Assembly: GCA_963989245.1 (NCBI GenBank)
Contig: CAXDII010000003.1
Span: forward strand, 620,001 to 684,000
DNA length: 64,000 nt
Reading direction: 5' to 3'
From: Nansenia antarctica
Taxonomy: Eukaryota; Chordata; Actinopteri; Argentiniformes; Microstomatidae
Shown: one piece after another, positions 1-9,825 of the stretch
How positions within the stretch are numbered: the stretch's first letter is position 1
Layout: each line of letters begins with the position of its first letter
Notes under the pieces: generated by a model
What the model saw: the letters and a program-made list of their open reading frames with translations, nothing else
Told to the model about the DNA's origin: nothing
Databases searched by the model: none
Program-made: the position numbers and the translations under genes

Positions 1-44
1 CGTGGAGCTCCGCCCCATAGGGGAGCTCTGCTCCTATTGGTTTA
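1..44. repeat. DIRS left terminal inverted repeat
   Basis: These 44 bases are the exact reverse complement of 5728-5771. The very tip is probably just outside the window. Confidence 0.9.
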
Positions 45-189
45 GGCGGAGCGAACGAGGCCAAATGTACCCCCACTGAGACTATTAATCCGAAAACAAT
101 CTCAGCGGCACCCGGAGCTGACCACTGATGTTGGTTCAAGACAACCTTAAAAGTTGGCCCAACCCACACCGAGTCTGCTCCACTGATCT

Positions 190-790
190 AGCCCTTACGT
201 AAGCACGCAGGGTCGTAGATCTAACGGAACATGTCCTGGAGGAGGTCCCCTCCCCAGGCACATCCGTAATCATCCTGACAGCACTTGAATAGCATCCCCA
301 ACCAGGGTAATCCAAGTGCCATCCCCACTACCTCAGTCCTCAGCAAACTGAGGACAGAGTGAGAAAAAGATGAGGAAGAAATATCACTTACCTAACCCTT
401 ACGTTGGGTTGTTGATCTAACAGACATGTCCTGGAGGAGGGTCCCTTCCCCAGGCACATCCGTATTCATCCTGACAGCACTTGAATAGAATCCCCATGAC
501 CAGGGTAATCCAAGTGCCCTTCCCATAACATCAGTCATCAGCAAAACTGAGGACAGAATGAGAAAGGATTGAGGAAGAATATCACTGACCTAACCCTTAC
601 GTGAGCACGTAGGGTTGTAGATCTAACGGAACATGTCCTGGAGGAGGGTCCCCTCCCCAGGCACATCCGTATTCATCCTGACAGCACTTGAATAGAATCC
701 CCATGACCAGGGTAATCCAAGTGCCTTCCCCACTACATCAGTCATCAGCAAAACTGAGGACAGAATGAGAAAAGGATGAGGAAGAAATAT
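190..790. repeat. Three tandem copies of a ~190-215 bp repeat in the DIRS 3' non-coding region
   Basis: Each unit starts near a CTTACGT motif (about 193, 407 and 597), continues through ATGTCCTGGAGGAGG and CCCCAGGCACATCCGTA, and ends in a GACAGAGTGAGAAA-like stretch. Units differ by small indels. They lie downstream of the recombinase stop on the minus strand and probably belong to the 3' untranslated region. Function unknown. Confidence 0.8.
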
Positions 791-3700
791 CTTTCAAGTA
801 ATACCGTACAAAAGGTGATGGCGACGACCAAGACGCCGCCTCACATATCTCCTCCACTCCCACTCCCCTGAGAATGGCCACTGATGTGGCCATGCCCCTG
901 GTGGAATGAGCCCGAATGCCAGTCGGCACGGGCTGCCCCTTCGATTCGTATGCGAGGCTAATAGCCTCGCAAATCCAATGGGACAGCCTCTGCTTCGAGA
1001 GTGGTGCCCCGGCTTTCTGTCCGCCGTAGCAGATCAGAAGCTGGGGAGAAGATCTCAGTCCTGCCGTGCGCTTCACATATTGTGCCAACGCGCGCACCGG
1101 ACATAGACAATGTAAACGCCTCTCCCTCTCTCCGTCGTGAGGAGGAGGAAAAAAGGCGCTCAGAGCACAGCTCTGAACCCTAAACCCACGATTAACCTTA
1201 GGGATAAACGCCGGGTTAGGGCGTAACACAGCTTTTGTTTCGTCATCAGATATGATCAAACAATCTGCCCGTGTCGAGAGAGCACATAAATCACTCACTC
1301 GCTTAGCCGTTGTCAAGGCGAGGAGTAGACTCGTCTTGAGAGACAATAAACGCAACGACACAGTGTCAATGGGTTCGAATGGGGGCACGCACAGCGCCTC
1401 TAGCACAATCGACAGGTCCCATTTTGGCATTAGAGTCCTAAGAGGGCGTCTAAGCCTACACACTCCAGTCAAAAAACGCTTAACCAGCGAATGACTGAAC
1501 AGTGTCGTTGTCGCAAAACCCTCATGACAAGCTGAGATGGCAGCCGCGTAAACTTTAATAGTTCCCGCCGCCAATCCCTTGTCAAACAGCGACTGTAAGA
1601 AGCACAAGAACGTTTCGACCCGACAGCAGACTGGGTCAACGTCCTGTCCCTCACACCACTGTGTAAACACTCGCCAGCGCGCCGCATATCCCTTTGCAGT
1701 GGATTGCGCGCGCGCACTCTGAATGGTCTGAATGACCGCGTCTGTCAGACCCCTGCGTTCTAACAAATCCCTCTCAGTAACCAGGCCATGAGGGGGCCCC
1801 CCATCATCGGCGGCCCCCTCACCAAGCCTCTGGCCTGAGAGAGTGCATCTTGTCGATGAGGTATGGGCCATGGGCCCTCTACCAACATCTCCATCAGTTC
1901 CGGAAACCACGGGGCTCCGGGACGGTCCGGGGCTACAAGAATGAACTCTAGCCTCTCTGACCTCACTCGTGCCAACAGTGGGAGGATAGATGTCAGGGGT
2001 GGGAACGCGTATAACAGGACCCTCGGCCATGGGTGGTGTGCGAATGCATCGACTCCCAATGGCGGGTTGTCCTGTTCGCGCAGGGAGAACCAAAGGCGAC
2101 ACTGCGCATTCGTCCGGGACGCAAACAGATCCACTTCTGCTTGCCCGAACCGTGCCCAAATCAGAGACACAATGGGGGGTGCTAACCTCCAGTCGTCGTC
2201 CCTCGGGCCTCCCCGTGATAACAGATCTGCTCCTTCGTTGAGCAGACCTGGAATGTGGAGAGCTTTTAGCGAACTCAGGTGTGTGACAGCCCACAGCCAT
2301 ATATCTGTCGCTAGGCGATGAAGTGACGCTGAGCGTACTCCCCCTTGACGATTGATGTATGCTACTGTTGTCCTGTTGTCGGATCTGACTAACACGTCCA
2401 GATCCTTTAACACTGGGGCAAAATGAAGTAGCGTTAACTTCACCGCCTCGAGTTCCAGCAGGTTGATGTGACGCGTCTCTAACGGTCCCCATCTTCCTGC
2501 CACCGAACCTGCCTGACACACTCCTCCCCACCCAGTCAACGACGCGTCCGTGAAGACTGGGTAGTGGGATGCCGGTCTGCCCATGGCGACTCCGCGCGCG
2601 ATGACGCGCGGGTCTCTCCAGTAGCTCAGGTCGGTCTTGACCGATCTCGGTATTACAATCAATTTGCGACGGTGTCTCACTGGATCCAGTCGCAGTCGTG
2701 CGAACAACCTCTGCAGTCTGCGCATGTGTAATAGGCCTAAGGGGACCACTACATGGGCTGCAGACATCATTCCTAGTAAGGACATCATTGACAGAGCGGT
2801 GATTGTATTTGTCACTCGACACACCCGGAGAGCTGACGTCAGTGTCGCTCTCCGTGGTGCCGATAAACTGGCCCTCATCTTGGCAGTATCCAACTGAATG
2901 CCTAGATAGGAAAACTGTTGAGCTGGCCACGGAGCACTCTTTGTCCAGTTGACAGCTAACCCCAGCCGAGTGAGGTGCTGCACCAGTGAGGTTGCGTCCC
3001 GAATGGCTCGATTTGGGCATTGGGCCAAGACCAGTAGGTCGTCGAGATAAGCTAATATGCGTATCCCGTTTCGCCTCAGTGGTTCGAGTGCTGTCTGCAC
3101 GCATTTGGAGAAAGTTCGAGGAGCAAGCGCGTACCCGAAGGGCAGGCGCGTGTACTCGTAAACCTTCCCTTGGAAGGCAAAACGTAGAAATTTCCTGTGC
3201 CTCTCTGTGATTGGCACATGAAAATACGCGTCCCTCAGGTCTATGCTGATTCCGTAGTCGCCTTTCTGTATACAAGACAGAAGGTGCCTCGTCGTCAACA
3301 TACGAAAGGGGCGTTTCGCCACTCTCTCGTTGAGGACCCTTAAATCTAGTATGGGTCTCATGCCTCCGGATTTCTTTTGGACAAGGAAATACGGGGAGTA
3401 CCACCCCACGTCCCACTGGTCCCTCGGAACCATTGTCACTGCGCCCTTTGTTAGGAGATTCGTAATCTCCTCCTGGAGCGCACGTGTTTTTATCGGGCAG
3501 GACAAAACAGTCTCTCTCACGCCCCTGAAGGGCGGAGGAGGCTGAATGAACTGTAGTGCATATCCCCTCCTCAATGTCCTGTCCAGCCAGCCCGACAGAA
3601 TACCTGCCCCTTCTAGCCATTCTGCATAACGCAACGACAGCGGTTGGGCCGTCTGTTGTGGTGCAGTCGACAGAAAAAGCTTGAATTTCTGTATGACCCC

Positions 3701-5549
3701 AGCCGCCGCTGCACACCGAGGAGGTGGCACAGCCCAAGGTGGGGTCATTTCGAAAGGGATGGGCTGCCGTCTGTAAAGAGTGTTTGCTATGTGTAACAAT
3801 GCCCTTTATTGACGCAGGTTTATTATGTCTGATAATCAAAGAACCGTCCGCACGCTCATGAGCTGGGCCAGATCCTGATAGACATGGAGGGGTTATTGAT
3901 GTAAATAACGATCCCTCTATACGGCTACAGACAGGGGTGTTTAACCCTGTTTGTGTCGTGATAGGGGTAAGTCTGTTAGGCAGAGAGCTGGCCACACGCT
4001 GGTACGCTGGGCCAGTCTCCGCTTCGTTTCTAACCGGTAGCGATTGGACCACGCTCCGACAAGGCAGGCGGGTCTCCGCTCCGGTAGATAACATGGGAAA
4101 ATCATCTTTACTGAAAAAGTAAGGTGGGGATTTTCCTTCTTTTACCTCTTTATGAGGTAGCAGCCATGAAGAGGAAACCGGTGGTGGGGTCATTACTGAC
4201 CCCTCCGCCAGTGAAACCGGGCCACGCTGCCGTGGGGGGCCGTAGTGGGCCCTCCCAGTGGTCAGCGGCGGGGGCTGGGGATGCCGAGTGGGGCATGGCT
4301 CCGTCTGTAGAGGTGGAGCCAGTGCCGCATCACACCGAAACCTCCGTTTCGCAGCCGTTGACGGTCTAGTCGTCACCACGGCGGAAGAAGAAGAGGTGGA
4401 GGGTCGCTGGAGGGGGAGGTGGCTGGCAAGGTGCCTCTTAGCCTCCTCCATCGCGGCCAGGCGCCCCGTCAAGGTGTCCATGGCGGGACCGAATAGCCCT
4501 TGTCTCTCTATTGGAGCATTCAGTAGGGCCATCCGGTCCGCCCCGGTCATGGTGGTGAGAGACAGCCACATCTGTCGCTGCTGCACCACCGCGTTTGCCA
4601 TCAGGCGACCCCCACAAACCGCGACGCCCTGGGCCAGGTACATCGTCGCGGCACTGAGCTTGCTCAGAAGCACCGTCTCCGCTGCAGACAAACTGTAGGG
4701 TCGGTCTGTGGTGATTTTCGCAATGGCGGCGTTAAACACGGCGATGTTATTCGCCGCTGCCGCCGTCTGCGCACCGAGAGCGTAGCTCTTGTCTACCAGG
4801 GTGGCGTTAAACCTGTCACGCTGGTTGGGCGGCATAGGTTTGTTAGGCACCGACCAGGCGCTGGACCCCGGTACCAAGTAGGCGGCTAGCGCTGGTTCGA
4901 GCGGCGGGGAGCCGTTGGTCATCTCCTCCGCGAGCCCCTCCACTCTGGTAAAGGGCAAGAACGCCTTCACCGGCGCCCTGCCTGTGAGTGGTTCTCCCCA
5001 CTTGTCCTCCACGAACTTATCTAAGCCCGGGAGGACAGCGTTAGGAGGTTGGTCCTGTCGCTTCGCCCTTTTTCCGTAAAACAGGTCCTTCTCCCAGAAG
5101 GACTCCGTTGGGGGAGGGGAGGCGGGACGGGGAATTGCCAACACGCCTGCCGCAGCTTCCAGGAGGCCCTGGAAGTCGTGGCGGAGTGATGGGGGGGCGA
5201 GGGCGGGGAGCACGTGCTCTACCTGCCGCTCGCTCTCATCAGAGCTTTCTGATTCTGACACCGGCACCGACCACTCAGCTGGGTGAGGGCGGCGTGATGT
5301 CAGGGCCGGCTGAGCGGGCGGGACCATCCCTACTTGGGGAGGTGCCTGCCCAGAACGCCGTTCTTGCTTGTCCTCCGCTGCTAGAAAATCGCAGCGGCAG
5401 GTGTCCCGGAGGAACTTCTTCGTGGTCGGCGGCGAACGATCCATCGCTGAAGGGAAAAGTCTCCTCCGCTGAAAAACGTCTTCCTCTGCTTGGAAGTCGC
5501 AGCGGCAGGCGTCCCGGAGGAACTTCTCCATAGGCGGCGGACGATCCAT
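738..5549 (-). CDS. DIRS Gag-like protein continuous with tyrosine recombinase (1603 aa open frame)
   Basis: One uninterrupted frame joins a Gag-like N-terminal part (about residues 1-590, down to roughly 3770) to a C-terminal tyrosine recombinase (about residues 1255-1603, positions 738-1780). The recombinase has the catalytic pattern: R in TTAKRVSDL, H-x-x-R in HSTRGMA, and Y in FVRYYL. The N terminus carries an imperfect duplication of about 36 residues (MDRPPPMEKFLRD and MDRSPPTTKKFLRD). The middle of the frame overlaps the RT-RNase H gene in another register, so it may not be translated as drawn; in known DIRS elements Gag and recombinase are usually separate overlapping ORFs. The ATG at 5549 is the first in frame. 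Domain assignment is firm, the fused protein is not. Confidence 0.8.
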   Translation of the reverse strand: MDRPPPMEKFLRDACRCDFQAEEDVFQRRRLFPSAMDRSPPTTKKFLRDTCRCDFLAAEDKQERRSGQAPPQVGMVPPAQPALTSRRPHPAEWSVPVSESESSDESERQVEHVLPALAPPSLRHDFQGLLEAAAGVLAIPRPASPPPTESFWEKDLFYGKRAKRQDQPPNAVLPGLDKFVEDKWGEPLTGRAPVKAFLPFTRVEGLAEEMTNGSPPLEPALAAYLVPGSSAWSVPNKPMPPNQRDRFNATLVDKSYALGAQTAAAANNIAVFNAAIAKITTDRPYSLSAAETVLLSKLSAATMYLAQGVAVCGGRLMANAVVQQRQMWLSLTTMTGADRMALLNAPIERQGLFGPAMDTLTGRLAAMEEAKRHLASHLPLQRPSTSSSSAVVTTRPSTAAKRRFRCDAALAPPLQTEPCPTRHPQPPPLTTGRAHYGPPRQRGPVSLAEGSVMTPPPVSSSWLLPHKEVKEGKSPPYFFSKDDFPMLSTGAETRLPCRSVVQSLPVRNEAETGPAYQRVASSLPNRLTPITTQTGLNTPVCSRIEGSLFTSITPPCLSGSGPAHERADGSLIIRHNKPASIKGIVTHSKHSLQTAAHPFRNDPTLGCATSSVCSGGWGHTEIQAFSVDCTTTDGPTAVVALCRMARRGRYSVGLAGQDIEEGICTTVHSASSALQGRERDCFVLPDKNTCAPGGDYESPNKGRSDNGSEGPVGRGVVLPVFPCPKEIRRHETHTRFKGPQRESGETPLSYVDDEAPSVLYTERRLRNQHRPEGRVFSCANHREAQEISTFCLPREGLRVHAPALRVRACSSNFLQMRADSTRTTEAKRDTHISLSRRPTGLGPMPKSSHSGRNLTGAAPHSAGVSCQLDKECSVASSTVFLSRHSVGYCQDEGQFIGTTESDTDVSSPGVSSDKYNHRSVNDVLTRNDVCSPCSGPLRPITHAQTAEVVRTTATGSSETPSQIDCNTEIGQDRPELLERPARHRARSRHGQTGIPLPSLHGRVVDWVGRSVSGRFGGRKMGTVRDASHQPAGTRGGEVNATSFCPSVKGSGRVSQIRQQDNSSIHQSSRGSTLSVTSSPSDRYMAVGCHTPEFAKSSPHSRSAQRRSRSVITGRPEGRRLEVSTPHCVSDLGTVRASRSGSVCVPDECAVSPLVLPARTGQPAIGSRCIRTPPMAEGPVIRVPTPDIYPPTVGTSEVREARVHSCSPGPSRSPVVSGTDGDVGRGPMAHTSSTRCTLSGQRLGEGAADDGGPPHGLVTERDLLERRGLTDAVIQTIQSARAQSTAKGYAARWRVFTQWCEGQDVDPVCCRVETFLCFLQSLFDKGLAAGTIKVYAAAISACHEGFATTTLFSHSLVKRFLTGVCRLRRPLRTLMPKWDLSIVLEALCVPPFEPIDTVSLRLLSLKTSLLLALTTAKRVSDLCALSTRADCLIISDDETKAVLRPNPAFIPKVNRGFRVQSCALSAFFPPPHDGERERRLHCLCPVRALAQYVKRTAGLRSSPQLLICYGGQKAGAPLSKQRLSHWICEAISLAYESKGQPVPTGIRAHSTRGMATSVAILRGVGVEEICEAASWSSPSPFVRYYLKDISSSSFSHSVLSFADD
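1760..3799 (-). CDS. DIRS reverse transcriptase-RNase H
   Basis: A 679-residue frame nested inside the Gag/recombinase frame. RT motifs: DLRDAYFHVPI (motif A), LPFGYALAPRTF (motif B) and the YLDD catalytic box at about residues 255-258. RNase H follows with FTDASLTGWGG, ELEAVKLTL and RSDNRTTVAYINRQGG. There is no integrase or aspartic protease, as expected for DIRS. The frame looks undamaged. It makes the cDNA that the recombinase integrates. The start codon is uncertain because the N-terminal 60 residues are weakly constrained. Confidence 0.92.
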   Translation of the reverse strand: MLHIANTLYRRQPIPFEMTPPWAVPPPRCAAAAGVIQKFKLFLSTAPQQTAQPLSLRYAEWLEGAGILSGWLDRTLRRGYALQFIQPPPPFRGVRETVLSCPIKTRALQEEITNLLTKGAVTMVPRDQWDVGWYSPYFLVQKKSGGMRPILDLRVLNERVAKRPFRMLTTRHLLSCIQKGDYGISIDLRDAYFHVPITERHRKFLRFAFQGKVYEYTRLPFGYALAPRTFSKCVQTALEPLRRNGIRILAYLDDLLVLAQCPNRAIRDATSLVQHLTRLGLAVNWTKSAPWPAQQFSYLGIQLDTAKMRASLSAPRRATLTSALRVCRVTNTITALSMMSLLGMMSAAHVVVPLGLLHMRRLQRLFARLRLDPVRHRRKLIVIPRSVKTDLSYWRDPRVIARGVAMGRPASHYPVFTDASLTGWGGVCQAGSVAGRWGPLETRHINLLELEAVKLTLLHFAPVLKDLDVLVRSDNRTTVAYINRQGGVRSASLHRLATDIWLWAVTHLSSLKALHIPGLLNEGADLLSRGGPRDDDWRLAPPIVSLIWARFGQAEVDLFASRTNAQCRLWFSLREQDNPPLGVDAFAHHPWPRVLLYAFPPLTSILPLLARVRSERLEFILVAPDRPGAPWFPELMEMLVEGPWPIPHRQDALSQARGLVRGPPMMGGPLMAWLLRGIC

Positions 5550-5727
5550 CTTGAAGGGAAGTCTGGCGGGTCCTCCAGTCTTAGTAGTCGTCCTTCTCAG
5601 TCTTCAGATATAAACCCGTGCTGAACTTTTTGGGAGGATGAGGGAGCGAAGGACGCCCCTTTATATAGCACCCCAGGGCGGGCGCAGACATTGAAAAATT
5701 CAGTCATTGGCTACTTTAGGTAGCGGG

Positions 5728-5771
5728 TAAACCAATAGGAGCAGAGCTCCCCTATGGGGCGGAGCTCCACG
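5728..5771. repeat. DIRS right terminal inverted repeat
   Basis: Exact reverse complement of positions 1-44. It is followed by ATATAGAAC, which also occurs in reverse complement next to the isolated DIRS ends around 7270 and 7400. Confidence 0.9.
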
Positions 5772-5783
5772 ATATAGAACGCT

Positions 5784-6422
5784 GTGTTACTACAGAGATA
5801 TTTAACATTGGTCAGACAGGGGGATAGTGATGTCAATACTTTAAAACTAATTGTGCCAAACAGCTCAACACTCGAGGATGAAGCGACCCCACAGCCAGTG
5901 GTGTCTACATCTTTTGCTACAGATAACACAGCTTTAGACGTCTTAAATAATTTACCCCTGAGGAGCAAGAAGAATGCCCAACATATTTTGGCCAAGATGT
6001 ATAAATCAAGGGTATTAGAGTGGAACGAATCTGGGGAACTTGTGTTGAAAGGGGCAGTCGTGACCGGTTCACACATTTTAGATATTGTTAAACTAGCGAC
6101 CATGAGTCAAGCATCTAAAACAAGCGTCAGACCCCACGGTTGGGATGAGTTTGTGCAGGGTTTTTCAGTTTTTAACATACCGCTTTCTACAATACCCAAT
6201 AGACATGTCAAAGACGAGATTAGTGATGTTAAACATTCTAAAACAAATGTTGATGCTGCCATTGGTGCTGTTAAAACCCCTTCTAGGCGCAGTCTCGCTC
6301 TGGCCCCTAAATTCTTAGAGTATGAGGCTTCAGGAACAACGGCCTCTGACAGCCGATCTCGGCGCAAGTCTAAATCAAGGCCAGAATCTCATAGAGACTT
6401 GTTGTGGCATGATTGGAGCTAG
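5784..6422 (+). pseudogene. Polinton PY-like protein, 5' end removed by the DIRS insertion
   Basis: 212 residues in frame from a GTG just inside the DIRS boundary; no ATG is present at the expected N terminus, so the true start was upstream and is separated by the DIRS element. Recognisable core: LNNLPLRSKKNAQHIL, then VLEWNESGELV and VTGSHILDIV, a motif series I associate with the conserved Polinton PY protein of unknown function. The C terminus is basic (SRSRRKSKSRP). The last codons and the 3' UTR are duplicated at about 24395-24660 in polinton 2. It converges on the protease gene. Confidence 0.7.
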
Positions 6423-6603
6423 ATTTGTTATTTTAATTTCTTTTATTTACTTGTTTTTTGTTTTAACATTTTTAACCCTTGTTAACATTGTGAATGTATT
6501 TCTGCTACAACCAACTTGTATACAATGTTTGTATTTTTTATTTTTATTGTGAATGACTGTGAATGACTATGTTATTGTTTGACTAAAACCCCTTGCTTGA
6601 CTA

Positions 6604-6662
6604 AATAAAAATGATTGTAATGATACATGAACTCTGATAATTTATTTGACCAACATTTTATT
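6604..6662. terminator. Convergent polyadenylation signals between PY and protease
   Basis: AATAAA on the plus strand at 6604-6609 serves PY; TTTATT at 6641-6646 and 6657-6662 gives AATAAA on the minus strand for the protease side. The same arrangement recurs at about 24615-24675 in polinton 2. Confidence 0.6.
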
Positions 6663-6825
6663 GCCTTGCACAATCTTACATTATTGTCTGAACATGTTGA
6701 ACACAACTAAACACATTATGAACACACACACACGGTTGCAACTTTTTCACAAAACGTGTTACCATTGTGTCATTTTTAAACAGATTAGAAGAATATTTAG
6801 ATATCAACATATCATAGGTGATGCC

Positions 6826-7672
6826 CAGGGGCGGACTGGGATCAAAAAACAGCCCGGGCATTTGCGACACAACAGCCCTATTTCCAACACGCAACACGGA
6901 TTGTTAACATAAAAGGTCAGAGGACAGATGCCAAACTACCGACATGTTTGCTGTAATTATGTATTATCAGTAGGCAGTCATCAGTCAATATCTCTTTCAA
7001 TAGCCTTTTCACACCGAATGTACTTTTTTGTGCTATTTTCGGCCCAATACATGCGAATTTCGGTGCATTCCTACTTCCAACTACACTTGCTCCCTGCATC
7101 CAGTTGTTGCACATTAACTGCATCGCTCTCATCAAATTCCCCCATTCTGAAAATGAAAGCAGTGTAACGTTAACTGCTGACTGCTGTTATAAACGGAATG
7201 ATGACATGAGGTGCGTGTCCACTGGCGATATAGAACTGACTACGATAGTTATGGAGATAATACTCCAGTTCTACATCGTGGAGCTCCGCCCAATAGGGGA
7301 GCTCTGCTCCTATTGGTTTACCCCGCTACCTAAAGCTCTGCTCCTATTGGTTTACCCTGCTACCTAAAGCTCTGCTCCTATTGGTTTACATACTCCAGTT
7401 CTACATCGTGGAGCTCCGCCCCATAGGGGAGCTCTGCTCCTATTGGTTTAGGGCCCTGGGCATCCGCGATAGAGAACTGCGTGGATGGCCTGGCCGATAT
7501 AAAATGTTTTGGGCCGCGGTCTGCTGAAATAAGTTATTTTCAATGAAAATCACCAGAGACAAAATTACAAATATATATATATATATATTTTATATAATAC
7601 ATTCTGAGCGGCCCAGAGTCTCGCGGCCCTCCTGGCATTTGCCAGGCTTGCCCGGTGGCCAGTCCGCCACTG
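6826..7672. mobile_element. Non-autonomous hAT element in the protease gene
   Basis: The 847-bp insert begins CAGGGGCGGACTGG and ends CCAGTCCGCCACTG, an imperfect terminal inverted repeat of hAT type, and is flanked by the 8-bp duplication GTGATGCC (6818-6825 and 7673-7680). The empty site exists at about 24833-24840 in polinton 2. No transposase is visible. It carries isolated DIRS ends (7261-7450) and an (AT)n tract near 7570. Confidence 0.92.
7261..7450. repeat. Isolated DIRS terminal-repeat fragments nested in the hAT element
   Basis: Two copies of the 44-base DIRS end (7277-7320 with one mismatch, 7407-7450) are joined by short repeats of CTCTGCTCCTATTGGTTTA and CTACCTAAAG. Each long copy is preceded by TACTCCAGTTCTACAT. 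They resemble leftover ends rather than a whole element. Confidence 0.75.
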
Positions 7673-8054
7673 GTGATGCCTCTACACATGTGATTTAAGA
7701 AGTAGATACAGTGTTCACCACATGTGACCGATGTGACATCCTGAACTTGTTTGTCTGAGAAATGTATCTCGTCACATGACATGTTTAAAAAGTCATAAAT
7801 CGATTTAGGAAATCTTGAATGATTTGGAGCATTTCCAAAACTGTCAAAAAAACACCCAACTCTCTCCAATGATATATAAACTGCCAGCCAATGCTCTCCA
7901 GGCTGGTCAGAGGGGTGTGTGTTAATTATCATAGCACTAGGTCTTATTTGTAGAGGTTGCTGGGGCAGTTTATCACAAGCCAAAACACCTAGAAAATGGG
8001 TGTTTGCTGATATTGTATCCATGATGGCTGTCAGTTCCACAGTATTCATGATGC

Positions 8055-9367
8055 TTAATAGTAATCAACTAAAACCTGTCTGCGATGGGACACTTCAATC
8101 ATACTATCATATACCGCATAAATTATTAGATTGATGGTATTAGGCAGCGGGTTCCTGAAACGTGTCTCCAGGCGTATGTTACCACTCTTGATCAATGATA
8201 GATGCTGACCATTATCCTCGTCAGGTGTCAGATTAAATGCATAAAGAGTGTACTCATTCAGGAAATCGTTACGATCAATGGCCATAGCACTGTTCTTTAA
8301 ATGTCTCCCTGTTGATAACACCAGTTGATAGAATTCACGAGTCACGCAACCATTAGGGAAGTCCGGTTGTAATGGTTTGGTGGGGAACTGGACACCGTCA
8401 ACATATATTGCAAGATATTCTAGATTATAATTCTTAAAATTGAATGGGTTCTTGCCATAGTTGCCCGTAAAAGAGTCATTATCAACCATCGCTACCACCA
8501 CAGACTTGGGCAGGGTTCCAAGAAACAGATTTTCATGGTTTGACACTCTTGAGCCCGCTGGAATGGAAAAATTCTTAAGGGTGACACGGTCCAGGGGGTA
8601 TTTGGCAGTGTTCGTTAGCAGTGTCTGTGCATGTCCTAAGCGTACGGCCGGTGACAATGAAACTTTCTTGACAAATAAGGACGCAGAGATAAGATTCACT
8701 TTGTACAACTCATTGTCCGCAGCATCACGCATCAGACAGAATGCATCCTTTGCTCTAGTCATACGGATTTGAATATCAACACCGTTCAGCATTAACTTTT
8801 CCTGAAAAAACATGTCACTGTGTATGGGGGCCATGAGCTCCACCGTGCCACTCAGAGCTGTGTATCTCTGTCTGGCTGTTAAACCAGCATTAGCCCCGTC
8901 TACAGCGTTTAACACATCCATGTGTCTAGCTGTATCCTTGTAAAAAAGCCCTGTAGAGAATGATGACTTTAATGTCTCCATGTCGTAATTTAGCAAGCAT
9001 TCTATAAGACAGCGGTAGGGATACGTGTTGCTGCTCTGTGAAATTAGTCGATCGCCTACTGATATGTCAACCTGTGAAAATATTGTAGCTCCAGGATAGT
9101 TGATCAGTCCTACTTTAGCGTTAGCACCTATGGCGGTCCCATCTGCTTTAACAATTTGCAGTCGTGTAAACAGCATGGTATTGTTTAAATCAATGTAATC
9201 GCCGCCTGATCCAGCTATATAAAACTCCAATGGCCCTGTGGGAGTTATCGCCGATATAGGTGGAATTTCAACATGTCGATTTCTCTATAGCTGTCTGTGT
9301 TAACGGTATCGTAAAACGATCTAATTCGGATTTGATGCACTCCCCACTTACTATGTAGCAACGCCAT
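8055..9367 (-). pseudogene. Polinton/adintovirus major capsid protein (hexon-like), frameshifted near the N terminus
   Basis: The long frame (8055-9230 and a little upstream) matches the double-jelly-roll major capsid protein of Polintons/adintoviruses, with signature GGDYIDLNNT near the N terminus and IIYAVYDSMIEVSHRR at the C terminus. An upstream ATG at 9367 (MALLHSKWG) starts the same gene, but the coding register changes twice before the long frame, at about 9340-9347 and 9270-9280, so the copy is broken. The ATG lies 3 bases from the pX stop. The capsid role is inferred from family membership. Its 3' end is the source of the fragment found in TIRs B and C. Confidence 0.85.
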
Positions 9368-9369
9368 CT

Positions 9370-9825
9370 TTAGAATATGGAGTTTGCTCCTCCGTCGAGT
9401 GTTCTGACCTGTCGCCTGTGTTCACTTTTAACAACTGCCCTCACACTCCTTGTAACAGCCTTTTTCCTCTTCTTTGGACGGGAACCTGGAGGCCCTTGCT
9501 GCACCGCCCTGCGCTTGGCTGCTCTCTTACGCTTCATCACAACCAACCCAGAACCATCCTGTCTACCCCCTGCTCTGGACATTACTTTTGCGATCACGTC
9601 TGACGCTATACTCTTTGCAGCATTCTTGAGGTGTGGTTTGGCTATGTTGAACCCCTGTTTGAATAACGGAGCTGCGAATCTGAATAAACCTCGAAATATA
9701 CCCCCTAAACCAGCTCCATGCATCACAACACTCCCTGAAAACCCCGCTATACCATTACCAGCCTGTGCTTTGTAATAATCTATGTACCGGTTGGGGCTAG
9801 GGTCGAAATTGCTGTAAAGGGCCAT
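9370..9825 (-). CDS. pX/pVI-like minor capsid protein, basic
   Basis: 151 residues. The N terminus MALYSNFDPSPNRYIDYY is followed by a glycine-rich amphipathic stretch (residues about 20-50) and a strongly basic C terminus with clusters KRKRAAKRR and RPKKRKK. This composition and position between penton and hexon match the small adenovirus pX/pVI-like proteins of Polintons/adintoviruses, thought to bind DNA and membranes inside the capsid. The frame is intact. Start chosen at ATG 9825, 35 bases after the penton stop. Confidence 0.75.
   Translation of the reverse strand: MALYSNFDPSPNRYIDYYKAQAGNGIAGFSGSVVMHGAGLGGIFRGLFRFAAPLFKQGFNIAKPHLKNAAKSIASDVIAKVMSRAGGRQDGSGLVVMKRKRAAKRRAVQQGPPGSRPKKRKKAVTRSVRAVVKSEHRRQVRTLDGGANSIF

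Larger units (their letters stand above)
1..5780 (-). mobile_element. DIRS-type tyrosine-recombinase retrotransposon, nearly complete
   Basis: The element lies on the minus strand. It has 44-bp perfect inverted ends (1-44 and 5728-5771), a Gag-like N-terminal region, an RT-RNase H frame and a C-terminal tyrosine recombinase, which is the DIRS gene set (seen). DIRS elements replicate through RT and integrate through the recombinase, without an integrase and normally without target-site duplication (established). A related terminal sequence at 7261-7450 is preceded by a GTTCTACATCG stretch matching the reverse complement of 5770-5780, so the true ends extend about ten bases past the 44-bp repeat and the left tip is cut by the window start. 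The right end sits inside the polinton PY gene. Frames are long and undamaged, suggesting a young copy. Confidence 0.9.
6676..8049 (-). pseudogene. Adenain-like cysteine protease, split by a hAT element
   Basis: The N-terminal 126 or so codons run from 8049 to 7673 and the C-terminal 50 codons from 6825 to 6676, in frame with each other once the hAT insertion and one copy of its duplication are discounted. Catalytic features of the adenovirus-type maturation protease are visible: H in GEHWLAVY, D in FFDSFGN, Q in DKQVQD and C in TCGEHCIYFL. The enzyme would mature capsid proteins. The start is an ATG 5 bases downstream of the hexon stop, so hexon and protease look co-transcribed. A degraded second copy without the hAT is at 24691-25175. 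Confidence 0.85.
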
